64,000 nucleotides of DNA from Longimicrobium sp. (lineage in GTDB: Bacteria > Gemmatimonadota > Gemmatimonadetes > Longimicrobiales > Longimicrobiaceae), in assembly GCF_035474595.1 (NCBI RefSeq), contig NZ_DATIND010000070.1:1-64000 (forward strand), given 5' to 3'. The notes below the pieces were generated by a model. The model had not been told where the DNA came from, did no database searches, and was given only the letters and a program-made list of their open reading frames with translations. The position numbers and the translations under genes are program-made. Shown here piece by piece: positions 7,608 to 14,945 of this stretch (position 1 is its first letter; each line of letters opens with the position of its first letter).

Positions 7608-8527
7608 CCGCGTCGGCCGTGGCGGGGTTCCAGATCGAGGCGTTCCTGGCCCGCGAGCGCGACCGCGTGAACGCCGCGCTGGCGGAGGTGACGGAGGACG
7701 CCGTCGCCGGCGCGCCTCCCGCGCTCCGCGAGCCCATGCGGTACGCGCTCGCCACGCCGGGGAAGCGCCTGCGCCCCATCCTCTGCGCCGCCGCGTGGCG
7801 CGCGGTGCGGGGGGATGACGCGCCGGACGCCGTGTACCGTCTGGCCTGTGCGGTGGAGGTCGTGCACACCTACTCGCTGGTGCACGACGACCTGCCGTGC
7901 ATGGACGACGACGCGCTCCGCCGCGGCCGCCCCACCGTGCACACCGTCTACGGCAACACGCGCGCGATGCTGGCCGGCGCCGCGCTGATCCCCGCCGCCG
8001 CGCGCGTTCTGGACGTCGCCGCGCGCTCGTTGGGGCTGGATGCGGAGGTGCGGCGCGCGCTGGTGCTGGAGCTCTGCCGCGCCGGCGGCGCCGAAGGGAT
8101 GGTGGGCGGCCAGCTGATGGACCTGGCCGGCGAGGCGCGGCGGCTGGACGCCCGCGCGCTCGAGGACATCCACCGCCGCAAGACGGGCGCGCTGCTGGCG
8201 GCCTCGCTCTGCCTGGGCGGCCTGGCCGCGGGGGCGGACGAGGCGGCGCTCGCCGCGCTGTCGACGTACGGCGGCGACCTGGGCCTCGCCTTCCAGATCG
8301 TCGACGACGTGCTCGACGTCACCGGCGACGCGGCGGCGCTGGGGAAAACGGCGGGGAAGGACGAGTCCGCCGGGAAGACCACCTACCCGTCCCTTTTCGG
8401 CCTCACAGGCTCCAAATCTCTCGCCGCCGCGTTCATCTCCGACGCGATCGTGGCCCTCCACGCCGCCGGCATCCGCTCCGAGGAGCTGGAAGCGCTTGCG
8501 CGGTATGTAGTTGAGCGCACGCACTGA
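7604..8527 (+). CDS. ispA: Farnesyl/geranylgeranyl diphosphate synthase-type polyprenyl synthetase
   Basis: Condenses IPP with allylic diphosphates to make C15-C20 isoprenoid precursors. First Asp-rich motif HDDLPCMDDDALRRGRPT (~94-111) has the short spacing of FPP synthases. The second is FQIVDDVLDVTGD (~230). GKTAGKDESAGKTTYPSLFG near residue 248 is the flexible loop. Length is 307 aa. The GTG start overlaps the xseB stop by 4 bp. Product chain length cannot be read with certainty; the symbol reflects the usual xseB-ispA linkage. Confidence 0.92.
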   Translation: MTASAVAGFQIEAFLARERDRVNAALAEVTEDAVAGAPPALREPMRYALATPGKRLRPILCAAAWRAVRGDDAPDAVYRLACAVEVVHTYSLVHDDLPCMDDDALRRGRPTVHTVYGNTRAMLAGAALIPAAARVLDVAARSLGLDAEVRRALVLELCRAGGAEGMVGGQLMDLAGEARRLDARALEDIHRRKTGALLAASLCLGGLAAGADEAALAALSTYGGDLGLAFQIVDDVLDVTGDAAALGKTAGKDESAGKTTYPSLFGLTGSKSLAAAFISDAIVALHAAGIRSEELEALARYVVERTH

Positions 8528-8656
8528 ATCGCCCCGCCCCTCCCGATCTCCCATTTCCCACCCACGTAAAAGCGGCCACAGAAGCATCTTGAATGCTCAC
8601 TCCGTATCGATAAGCGTTCATGGCGAGAGGAATGCTGATCCTGTGCGGACGTGATC

Positions 8657-8875
8657 ATGTGGCGACGCAAGCAGCAGGAAGAGATTCCGGATGACTGGGT
8701 CTCAGAGCCGCTCGACGAGGAAACGATCGCCGCGCTCAAAGCGAGGGGTGCCCGCTTCCCGACTGGCGAGCCGCGGCTTGATGATTTCGAGCCTGTGAAG
8801 CAGCGCCCAGCATGGCTGGCATTTCTGCTGCGGCTGATTCGATACGAGAAATGGGAACCAGACGAGAGCGATTGA
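8657..8875 (+). CDS. Orphan paralogue of the adjacent antitoxin
   Basis: 72 aa from ATG 8657 (GTG at 8651 is also possible). Its C-terminal half is a clear relative of the next small protein: LKARGARFPTG...LDDFEPVKQRPAWLAFLLRLIR against MAARGVTVKTG...PRDFPLRKRPAWLAFLIRLTR. The shared RPAWLAFL-RL-R tail is a short amphipathic or hydrophobic helix. Antitoxin function is inferred only from this similarity and position; it has no toxin gene of its own, the next ORF starting 52 bp later being the second antitoxin. Confidence 0.7.
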   Translation: MWRRKQQEEIPDDWVSEPLDEETIAALKARGARFPTGEPRLDDFEPVKQRPAWLAFLLRLIRYEKWEPDESD

Positions 8876-8927
8876 GCAGTCGCTTTCGAAAGGAGTCGTC
8901 TTACGGGCACGAACTCAGGAGGTATGG

Positions 8928-9116
8928 ATGAGAACGCAGCTCGAGGAAGCGAAGCACGACGAGGAAGCCTTTGTGCCTGATCCCGAGATCGTAGCGGTAA
9001 TGGCGGCGCGGGGAGTGACGGTCAAGACCGGGGCGTTCAAACCGCGGGATTTTCCGCTGCGGAAGCGCCCTGCGTGGCTGGCATTCCTCATCCGCCTCAC
9101 CAGGCATCTGAGATGA
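8928..9116 (+). CDS. Putative antitoxin of a VapBC-like pair
   Basis: 62 aa, preceded by CAGGAGGTATGG, a strong ribosome-binding site. It overlaps the PIN-domain toxin by four bases (ATGA, 9113-9116), the coupling typical of type II toxin-antitoxin operons. No standard DNA-binding fold (AbrB, RHH, Phd) is recognisable. The C-terminal RKRPAWLAFLIRLTRHLR may be the toxin-binding helix. The antitoxin role is inferred from gene order. Confidence 0.78.
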   Translation: MRTQLEEAKHDEEAFVPDPEIVAVMAARGVTVKTGAFKPRDFPLRKRPAWLAFLIRLTRHLR

Positions 9117-9595
9117 TCTTTCTCGACGCCAGCGCCATGGTGAAGGTGTATGTCACGGAACAGGGATCCAGTACGCTCAAGGGCGTATTGGCGCGGATGC
9201 GGGGAAAGTTGTTCCTCTCACCGCACGTAATCATCGAGGTGCTCAGCACGTTCGCGAAGCAGCACCGGTCCGACGTCATCACGAAGACCCTTTATCGGAA
9301 GGCTCGGTCGGGCTTTCTCAACGACATCGGGGAGACGTACACGGTCATGGAAGTGGGCGCTCCGGTGTTCTGGTCCGCCTACGACCTGGTGGATCGGCAT
9401 CGCCAGTTCAGCGTGGGTGCGCTGGACGTTCTGCATGTGGCCTCTGCACTGAAGCTTCAGGCGTCGTTTCGGCGCAAGACCGTCGTCCTTGCGACGGCCG
9501 ACCGCGGATTGCTCAGCCTGGCGCGGGCTGCGGGGGTAAAAACGTTCAATCCCGTGCTCGATCCCCTCGCGGTGCTGCTCGCATCCGTGAACTGA
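9113..9595 (+). CDS. PIN-domain ribonuclease toxin (VapC-like)
   Basis: 160 aa with the acidic PIN active site: MIFLDASAMVKVYVTEQG (Asp5), an E in SPHVIIEVLS (~43), ALDVLHVASALKLQ (Asp ~104) and LATADRGLLSLARAAG (Asp ~129). VapC toxins cleave tRNA or rRNA. Here type II toxin identity follows from the PIN motifs plus the overlapping upstream antitoxin. The region has slightly lower GC than its neighbours, consistent with an acquired module. Confidence 0.9.
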   Translation: MIFLDASAMVKVYVTEQGSSTLKGVLARMRGKLFLSPHVIIEVLSTFAKQHRSDVITKTLYRKARSGFLNDIGETYTVMEVGAPVFWSAYDLVDRHRQFSVGALDVLHVASALKLQASFRRKTVVLATADRGLLSLARAAGVKTFNPVLDPLAVLLASVN

Positions 9596-9724
9596 CGCCC
9601 TCCGCCGCATTCGCCCTCACAGGGGTGCGGTTGCCAGCTTTGCCGCCGCGCGGGTAAATTTCGTCATCTCCATCGATCCATCTCCCATCCGTCCCACGCC
9701 CCGCGCGCGGTACTCTCCATATCC

Positions 9725-10609
9725 ATGACCCAAACCGAGATCGCGGGCACGGCGCTGCGCGTGACCTGCTGGGGGACGCGCGGCTCCATCCCCGCGCCCG
9801 GGCCGCAGACGGTGCGGTACGGCGGCAACACCAGCTGCGTGGAGATGCGCACCGCCGACGGCCGGCGCCTGATCTTCGACGCGGGAACGGGGATCCGCGC
9901 GCTCAGCCGCAGCCTGGCGCGGAACGGCGGGCCGCTGGAGGCGCATCTCTTCGTCACCCACTACCACTGGGACCACATCCAGGGGTTCCCCTTCTTCGCG
10001 CAGCTGTACGACCCCGACACCCGCATCTGCCTGCACGGTCCGCGGCAGGGCGACGTCTCGGTGGACCGCGCGATCGCGGGGCAGATGGCGCCGCTCTACT
10101 TCCCCATCCCGCTGGACGCGCTGGCGGCGACGATCGAGTTCGCGCCGGCCGACGGGACGCCGTGGCGCGACGGCGAGGTCGAGGTGCGCGCCTTCCGCGT
10201 CCGCCACCCTGGTGTGACCTACGGCTACCGTGTGACCGCGGGCGGCGCGTCGGCGGTGTACGTGCCCGACGACGAGATCGGCGACGACCCGGACCCGGCG
10301 TGGTACCGCGCGATGGTGGAGTTCGCCGCGGGCGCCGACCTGCTGCTTCACGACGCGATGTACGACGACCGCGACTACGAGCGCTTCCGCGCCTGGGGGC
10401 ACAGCACCTTCCGGCAGGCGGTGCGGCTGGCGGAGGACGCGGGCGTGCGCCGCCTGGGCCTCTTCCACCACGCGCCGGACCGGAGCGACGACGACCTGGA
10501 CCGCGTGGCCGCCGAGCTGCGCGAAGAGGTGGCGGCCCGGGGATCGGCGCTGGAGCTGTTCGTGGCCGCGGAGGGGGTGGAGATGGTGCTCGGCGGGGGC
10601 GCGGAATGA
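9725..10609 (+). CDS. Metallo-β-lactamase-fold hydrolase
   Basis: 294 aa with the Zn-binding HxHxDH motif THYHWDHIQGFPF (~78), an N-terminal CWGTRGSIPAPGPQTVRYGGNTSCVE stretch (first half CWGTRGSIPAPG) typical of the ribonuclease Z/PhnP-like branch, HDAMYDDRDY (~208) and GLFHHAPDRSDDDLD (~250). Substrate unknown. Its stop overlaps the start of the GAF/HD-GYP gene (ATGA), so the pair is coupled. Related MBL proteins often sit beside cyclic-nucleotide signalling proteins, but a direct link here is inference. Confidence 0.88.
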   Translation: MTQTEIAGTALRVTCWGTRGSIPAPGPQTVRYGGNTSCVEMRTADGRRLIFDAGTGIRALSRSLARNGGPLEAHLFVTHYHWDHIQGFPFFAQLYDPDTRICLHGPRQGDVSVDRAIAGQMAPLYFPIPLDALAATIEFAPADGTPWRDGEVEVRAFRVRHPGVTYGYRVTAGGASAVYVPDDEIGDDPDPAWYRAMVEFAAGADLLLHDAMYDDRDYERFRAWGHSTFRQAVRLAEDAGVRRLGLFHHAPDRSDDDLDRVAAELREEVAARGSALELFVAAEGVEMVLGGGAE

Positions 10610-12597
10610 AGGCGGAGATGGCGGAAAGCGCAGTGTCTTCCCCCCGCTTCGCGGCGCGGGGGGAGGCGCGGCCGGCGCTGCTGCACGGGCCGGGCGCGGA
10701 CCTGTCGCGGCTGGACGCGGTGCTGGCGGCGGACGGGATCGAGCGGCGCCCGGTGCGCTCGCTGGCGGAGATCGCCATCCCCGAAAGCGCGCCCGCGGTG
10801 CTGCTGCTGGACGACGCGCTGGCCGACGCCACGCCGGAGCTGGCCGACACGCTGCGGCACGTTCCCGAGGCGGTGACCATCGTCGCCGCGTCGCCGGCGG
10901 TGGAGCGGCGGGCGCGCGGGTGCGAGCGGGTGGTGGCCGTGCTGCCGAAGGATGCGGAGCCCGCCGCGGCCACGCTGCGCACCGCCTTCCGCCTTTCCGC
11001 CGCGCGGATGGGTGCGTCGCGGCTGGAGGCGGAGCTGGCGCGCACCCGCGGCGAGCTGCGCGAGCTGACGGCGGTGGGGATGGCGCTGATGACCGAGCGC
11101 GACCCCGACCGCCTGCTGGAGAAGATCGTCGCCAAGGCGCGCCAGCTCACCCGCAGCGACGCGGGAAGCCTGTACCTGGTGGAGCAGGGCGACGACGGCG
11201 CCGCCCGGCTGCGCTTCGCGCTGGCGCACAACGACACCATCCCCGGCCTGCCGTTCGCCACCTTCACCCTCCCGCTCGACACCACCTCGCTGGCCGGGTA
11301 CGCGGCCGTCACCGGCGAGACGCTGCGGGTGGACGACGCCTACGCGCTGCCGGCCGGCGCGCCGTACGCGCTGAACCGCTCGTTCGACCAGCGCACCGGA
11401 TACCGCACCAAGTCCATGCTGGTCGTCCCCATGATCGACCACACGGGGGCCACGGTGGGCGTGCTGCAGCTCATCAACCGCAAGGAGATCGCGGCGGCGC
11501 GGATCACGGACGAGGACGACGCGGCGCGCTGGGTGCTGCCGTACACCGACCGCGAGCTGGTGCTGGTGCAGGCGCTGGCGGGGCAGGCGGCGGTGAGCAT
11601 CGAGAACTCGCTGCTGTACCGGCAGATCGAGCGCATCTTCGAGAGCTTCGTGAAGGCCGCGGTGACGGCGGTGGACCAGCGCGACCCGACCACCAGCGGG
11701 CACAGCGTGCGCGTGGCCACGCTCACGTGCGACCTGGCCGAGGGGCTGGAGCGGCACGCGCCGCCGCCGTACCGCGGCATTCGCTTCACCCCCGAGCAGA
11801 TGCGCGAGCTGCGCTACGCCGCGCTGCTGCACGACTTCGGCAAGGTGGGGGTGCGCGAGGAGGTGCTGGTGAAGGCGAAGAAGCTGCCGCCGCTGCTGCA
11901 CGAGCGGGTGCTGGCGCGCTTCGACCTGATCCGGCGCACGCTCGAGGCCGAGTTCCACCGCGAGCGCGCCGACCTGCTGGAGCGCGGGCTTCGCCCCGGC
12001 GCGGAGCTGCAGGCGGGCTTCCGCGCGAAGCTGGACGAGCTGGAGCGGGTGCGCGCGGTGGTGATGGCGTCGAACGAGCCCACCATCCTTCCCGAGCGGG
12101 TGGCCGCGGCGCTGGACGAGGCCGGGCGGCTGACCTTCCGCGGGCCGGACGACCGGCCGGTGCCGTACGTGACCGAGGAGGAGCTGCGCTACCTGCACAT
12201 TCCCAAGGGAACGCTGGACGAAGAGGAGCGGCGGGAGATCGAGAGCCACGTGGAGCAGACGTACCGCTTCCTGGTGCAGATCCCGTGGACGGGCGACCTG
12301 CGGAACGTGGCCGAGATCGCGTACGGGCACCACGAGAAGCTGAACGGCTGCGGCTACCCGCGCGGCGTGACGGGAAGGGATATCCCGCTGCAGACGCGGA
12401 TGATGACGGTGGCCGACATCTTCGACGCGCTGACCGCGAGCGACCGCCCGTACAAGCGCGCGATCCCGCCCGAGCGCGCCCTCGACATCCTCACGGCCGA
12501 GGCGCGCGAGGGGCTGCTGGACGCCGCGATCGTGCAGATGCTGATCGAGAGCGGGGTGTACCGGAAGGTGCTGGAGGTGGACTGGAAGGAGCTGTAG
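10606..12597 (+). CDS. GAF domain / HD-GYP domain signalling protein
   Basis: 663 aa. Residues ~1-140 resemble a receiver-like α/β domain without a convincing phosphorylation site. ~160-345 is a GAF domain (LTRSDAGSLYLVEQG; KSMLVVPMIDHTGATVGVLQ). ~350-640 is an HD-GYP phosphodiesterase domain, with AALLHDFGKVGVREEVLVKA (~404) and GHHEKLNGCGYPRGVTG (~573). HD-GYP domains hydrolyse c-di-GMP. Between the HD half and the GYP half lies an extra ~150-residue helical segment. The ATG overlaps the MBL stop by 4 bp. Confidence 0.9.
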   Translation: MKAEMAESAVSSPRFAARGEARPALLHGPGADLSRLDAVLAADGIERRPVRSLAEIAIPESAPAVLLLDDALADATPELADTLRHVPEAVTIVAASPAVERRARGCERVVAVLPKDAEPAAATLRTAFRLSAARMGASRLEAELARTRGELRELTAVGMALMTERDPDRLLEKIVAKARQLTRSDAGSLYLVEQGDDGAARLRFALAHNDTIPGLPFATFTLPLDTTSLAGYAAVTGETLRVDDAYALPAGAPYALNRSFDQRTGYRTKSMLVVPMIDHTGATVGVLQLINRKEIAAARITDEDDAARWVLPYTDRELVLVQALAGQAAVSIENSLLYRQIERIFESFVKAAVTAVDQRDPTTSGHSVRVATLTCDLAEGLERHAPPPYRGIRFTPEQMRELRYAALLHDFGKVGVREEVLVKAKKLPPLLHERVLARFDLIRRTLEAEFHRERADLLERGLRPGAELQAGFRAKLDELERVRAVVMASNEPTILPERVAAALDEAGRLTFRGPDDRPVPYVTEEELRYLHIPKGTLDEEERREIESHVEQTYRFLVQIPWTGDLRNVAEIAYGHHEKLNGCGYPRGVTGRDIPLQTRMMTVADIFDALTASDRPYKRAIPPERALDILTAEAREGLLDAAIVQMLIESGVYRKVLEVDWKEL

Positions 12598-12654
12598 GGG
12601 ACTCGGCGCAGATGCGAGGGAAACTCAGCGCGGAGGGGTTTGCTTCGGTGCGCC

Positions 12655-12850
12655 GCCGCGGCATCGCGCCCTCTCCGGCCGGCCGAGGCCGTCCACCTCT
12701 CCCGTACCGGGAGAGGTAGCTCGCAGGCCTCTCCGGCACACGGAAGCATGGGTGCGACCAGAGGTTGCAGGGTGCGCCGATGCTGGATAGCCCCCTCGCC
12801 CGGTACGGGAGAGGGCGAGCGCTTTCAGGCGCGGGGAGAGGGCGGCGCGG
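12655..12850. repeat. Palindromic repeat cluster (CTCTCCCGTACCGGGAGAG type)
   Basis: Two related elements, GCCGTCCACCTCTCCCGTAC plus CGGGAGAGG and CCCTCGCCCGGTACGGGAGA plus GGGCGAG, each centred on GTAC. The same unit appears at 26437-26500. They occupy the 12598-12900 gap; I see no gene there. Confidence 0.65.
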
Positions 12851-12918
12851 ATGCCGCGGAAACGCACCTGCTCGGGAACGCGCTCGAACTCCGCGGTTGA
12901 AGATCGTTCGCCAACACG

Positions 12919-12954
12919 AAAACGGCCCGGGCGCTCGGAGCGTCCGGGCCGTTT
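12919..12954 (-). terminator. Terminator of the RiPP precursor array
   Basis: AAACGGCCCGG-CGC and GCG-CCGGGCCGTTT pair, with A and T tracts on both sides. On the minus strand it follows the last precursor stop (12966) by 11 bp and ends in TTTTCGTG, so it fits a terminator of the array transcript. Confidence 0.85.
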
Positions 12955-12965
12955 CATCGCCCCCG

Positions 12966-13106
12966 TCAGCAGGTGCAGTACGGCGGCTTGGGGCACGAGG
13001 TGACCGCGCTCATCTTCGCCTCGCCGGCGGTCGGCGCGGACGCCGCGGCCGTGGTGGCGAAGGTCTCGATCCGGAGCGCCTCGGGGTCCAGCGTCTTCTT
13101 CGGCAT
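12966..13106 (-). CDS. Pinensin-type precursor peptide, array member 8 (last), 46 aa
   Basis: Starts MPKKTLDPEALRIETFATTA, keeping the leader pattern (L-D-x-E-x-L-x-x-E-T-F). The core is short, with Cys only in SCPKPPYCTC. It is the most reduced member and lacks the GTVxAxE leader box clearly present in the other array members. Last gene before the array terminator. The RiPP call rests on leader similarity and position. Confidence 0.78.
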   Translation of the reverse strand: MPKKTLDPEALRIETFATTAAASAPTAGEAKMSAVTSCPKPPYCTC

Positions 13107-13126
13107 CGCGTCCTCCCTTGCGGTGA

Positions 13127-13372
13127 TCAGGCGGTGGGGCAGCAGACCGACGCCTTGGGGCACCCCGACGGCAGGCAGTCGCACCACGGCCCGCCCGCGC
13201 ACGAGGTGGCGCAGGTGTCGCACGGGTCGTACGTGGGGTGGCAGGTGACCGGGCCCGCCGAGCAGATCTCGGTGGCCCCGGCGCCGCGCACGGTGCCCGC
13301 CGCCGCCCGCGCGGGCGCGGTGGCGAACGACTCCACGCCCAGCGAATCGACGTCCAGCCTCAGCTTCTTCAT
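13127..13372 (-). CDS. Pinensin-type precursor peptide, array member 7, 81 aa
   Basis: Leader MKKLRLDVDSLGVESFATAP is followed by the RGTV-like box (AGTVRGAGATE). The core has ten Cys, including DTCATSCAGGPWCDC and a C-terminal ASVCCPTA. The TC-x-TSC-x4-C-x-C pattern recurs across the array, so the Thr/Ser-Cys spacing could support lanthionine rings or disulfides. Intergenic distance to member 8 is 20 bp, implying one transcript. Confidence 0.85.
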   Translation of the reverse strand: MKKLRLDVDSLGVESFATAPARAAAGTVRGAGATEICSAGPVTCHPTYDPCDTCATSCAGGPWCDCLPSGCPKASVCCPTA

Positions 13373-13412
13373 GCGGCCTCCACGTGGGTGGGGGGAAACG
13401 CCGGCTGCGGGC

Positions 13413-13658
13413 TCACCACCCCACGCAGCAGCCGGCGGCCGTGGCGTGGGACGGGTCGCAGAAGCACACCCCGCTCCCCGTGCACGACAGCTGGCAGGTG
13501 CGCGCCTCGGGCCCGGTGGGCTTGCAGAGGCTCGGATCCAGCGTGCAGTCCAGCTCGGTGGGCTCGGCCGCGCCGACGGTTCCCTCGTCGGGCGGCGGCG
13601 GCGCCGCGGCGAACGACTCCACGTCGAGCGAGTCCAGGTCCAGCTTCAGCTTCTTCAC
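13413..13658 (-). CDS. Pinensin-type precursor peptide, array member 6, 81 aa
   Basis: GTG start at 13658 with AAAGGAGG 6 bp upstream on the minus strand; the frame is open further upstream but that extension lies past this ribosome-binding site. Leader VKKLKLDLDSLDVESFAAAP, then EGTVGAAEPTE. Core DCTLDPSLCK..., TCQLSCTGSGVCFC and a terminal AAGCCVGW. It parallels member 7 in length and in its terminal CC pair, so the two look like a duplication. Confidence 0.85.
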   Translation of the reverse strand: MKKLKLDLDSLDVESFAAAPPPPDEGTVGAAEPTELDCTLDPSLCKPTGPEARTCQLSCTGSGVCFCDPSHATAAGCCVGW

Positions 13659-13695
13659 GGCAGCCTCCTTTGCCGGCCGGCCAGGGCCGCGGGGG

Positions 13696-13896
13696 TCACA
13701 GGATGGGGCAGGTGCAGTGGCCGCCCGCACCCGCGCACGAGGTGAAGCAGGTGGCGCCGCCACAGGTGGCGCAGTTGCCGCCGGTGTTGGTGGGCGCCCA
13801 GTTGGCGTGCACCGTGCCCTGCGACTCGGCCGGCCGCTCGCCGGTGGGGAAGCTTTCCACGGAAAGCCCGTCGACGTTCAGGCGCATCTTGTTCAT
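13696..13896 (-). CDS. Pinensin-type precursor peptide, array member 5, 66 aa
   Basis: Leader MNKMRLNVDGLSVESFPTGE, then QGTVHANW. Core NCATCGGATCFTSCAGAGGH ending CTCPIL. The CxxCxxxxCxxSC...CTCP pattern is shared with members 3 and 4. Thirty-seven bp separate it from member 6. Confidence 0.87.
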   Translation of the reverse strand: MNKMRLNVDGLSVESFPTGERPAESQGTVHANWAPTNTGGNCATCGGATCFTSCAGAGGHCTCPIL

Positions 13897-13925
13897 CGGT
13901 TCCTCACGCCTTGAAAAGGTGTGTC

Positions 13926-14138
13926 CTACGCGACCGGACAGGTGCAGCCGGGGCCGCCGGGGATGCACGAGGTGAAGCAGCTCACCCCCGCGCAGGTGTA
14001 CCCGCCGCAGCTTCCGCACTGGTCCGTCTTCACGGTGAACTCGGCGGCCTCGACCGTGCCCTTCACCTGCTCGTCCCGCACCGTGGTGGGGAACGACTCC
14101 ACGGACAGGTCGTCGATTTCCAGCGACAGCTTTCTCAT
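13926..14138 (-). CDS. Pinensin-type precursor peptide, array member 4, 70 aa
   Basis: Leader MRKLSLEIDDLSVESFPTTV, then KGTVEAAEFT. Core CGSCGGYTCAGVSCFTSCIP then GGPGCTCPVA. Nearly the same core as member 3 (CGSCGGETCGGVSCFTSCIP), a recent duplicate with diverged leader sequence. Confidence 0.88.
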   Translation of the reverse strand: MRKLSLEIDDLSVESFPTTVRDEQVKGTVEAAEFTVKTDQCGSCGGYTCAGVSCFTSCIPGGPGCTCPVA

Positions 14139-14176
14139 TCGCTCAACTCGGGTGATGGGTGGACCGGCCGGGCTGC

Positions 14177-14410
14177 TCACACGCAGCGGCTGGTATCCTC
14201 GCCGACGGGGCAGGTGCAGAGCGGGCTCCCCGGGATGCACGACGTGAAGCAGCTCACGCCGCCGCAGGTTTCGCCGCCGCAGCTGCCGCACTCGGCGGTG
14301 TTGAGCGTCTTCTCGGCCGCGTCGACGGTGCCCCGCGCGTCGCCATCGGCGGCCGAGGTGGGGAACGACTCCACGCCGAGCTGGTCGAGCTGCAGCGACA
14401 GCTTCTTCAT
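14177..14410 (-). CDS. Pinensin-type precursor peptide, array member 3, 77 aa
   Basis: Leader MKKLSLQLDQLGVESFPTSA, then RGTVDAAEKT. Core CGSCGGETCGGVSCFTSCIP, then GSPLCTCPVGEDTSRCV, adding a C-terminal Cys absent from member 4. A GGAGGCGAGCG ribosome-binding region precedes the ATG on the minus strand. Confidence 0.88.
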   Translation of the reverse strand: MKKLSLQLDQLGVESFPTSAADGDARGTVDAAEKTLNTAECGSCGGETCGGVSCFTSCIPGSPLCTCPVGEDTSRCV

Positions 14411-14447
14411 CGCTCGCCTCCGGGGTGATGGGGATCCGGCCGCCCGC

Positions 14448-14642
14448 TCAACCCGCCGGCGGCGGGCAGGTGCAGTTGCCGACGCGGCCGCACGAGGTGC
14501 GGCAGGTGTCGCCGTTGGTGCAGTACAGCTCGTGCGTGGCCATCTCCGCCGCGCGGACGGTGCCGCGGAAGTGCGGCACCCCGGGCGCCACGGGAAAGGA
14601 TTCGACGGACAGCGATTCGGGATCGAGCGTGAGCTTGCGCAT
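14448..14642 (-). CDS. Pinensin-type precursor peptide, array member 2, 64 aa
   Basis: Leader MRKLTLDPESLSVESFPVAP, then RGTVRAAEMA. Core YCTNGDTCRTSCGRVGNCTC ending PPPAG. GGAGGTCCGCG precedes the ATG. It has four ring-forming-type Cys with Thr/Ser partners and a proline tail. Confidence 0.87.
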   Translation of the reverse strand: MRKLTLDPESLSVESFPVAPGVPHFRGTVRAAEMATHELYCTNGDTCRTSCGRVGNCTCPPPAG

Positions 14643-14671
14643 CGCGGACCTCCTCGGGGTTCGGGGTTTGG

Positions 14672-14869
14672 CTACGCGCGCGGCTCGCGGGCCGGGATGC
14701 AGGTGCAGTGGCCGCCGCCGCCGCACGACGTCTGGCAGGTGGCGCCGCAGGAAAGCTGGCCAATCGCGGTCGCCTCGTTCGCGGCGACGGTTCCGCGCCC
14801 CGACGGCCCGGCGGCGGTGGGGAACGAGGTCACCGCGAGCGCCTCCGGATCCAGCCGCATCTTCTTCAT
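14672..14869 (-). CDS. Pinensin-type precursor peptide, array member 1 (first), 65 aa
   Basis: Leader MKKMRLDPEALAVTSFPTAA, then GRGTVAANEAT. Core LSCGATCQTSCGGGGHCTCI then PAREPRA. AAGGCAGATGGCG precedes the ATG. It is the first gene of the eight-gene array; the hairpin at 14910-14943 lies just upstream, so its promoter would be between 14870 and 14909 or the array is reached by readthrough. Confidence 0.87.
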   Translation of the reverse strand: MKKMRLDPEALAVTSFPTAAGPSGRGTVAANEATAIGQLSCGATCQTSCGGGGHCTCIPAREPRA

Positions 14870-14909
14870 CGCCATCTGCCTTGCTGTGCGTGGTTCGCGG
14901 AAACGACGC

Positions 14910-14943
14910 GGGGCGCCGGTGCCACGATCGGCACCGGCGCCCC
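14910..14943 (-). terminator. Perfect 14-bp hairpin after the Cys-rich small ORF
   Basis: GGGGCGCCGGTGCC - ACGAT - GGCACCGGCGCCCC (with one unpaired C). It starts two bases after the stop of the minus-strand ORF at 14946-15074 and precedes the RiPP array, so it may terminate the former or attenuate entry to the latter. No T-run follows. Confidence 0.65.
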
Positions 14944-14945
14944 GG

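Noticed and set aside
4426-7869. Very long minus-strand open frame (1147 codons) across ymdB, folD, xseA and xseB
   Set aside because: Antisense shadow: high GC leaves few stops; the translation is Arg/Ala/His-rich with no domain, and well-recognised genes lie on the plus strand.
12640-12900. 86-codon plus-strand ORF upstream of the RiPP array
   Set aside because: It consists of the CTCTCCCG palindromic repeats; no RBS or conserved feature.
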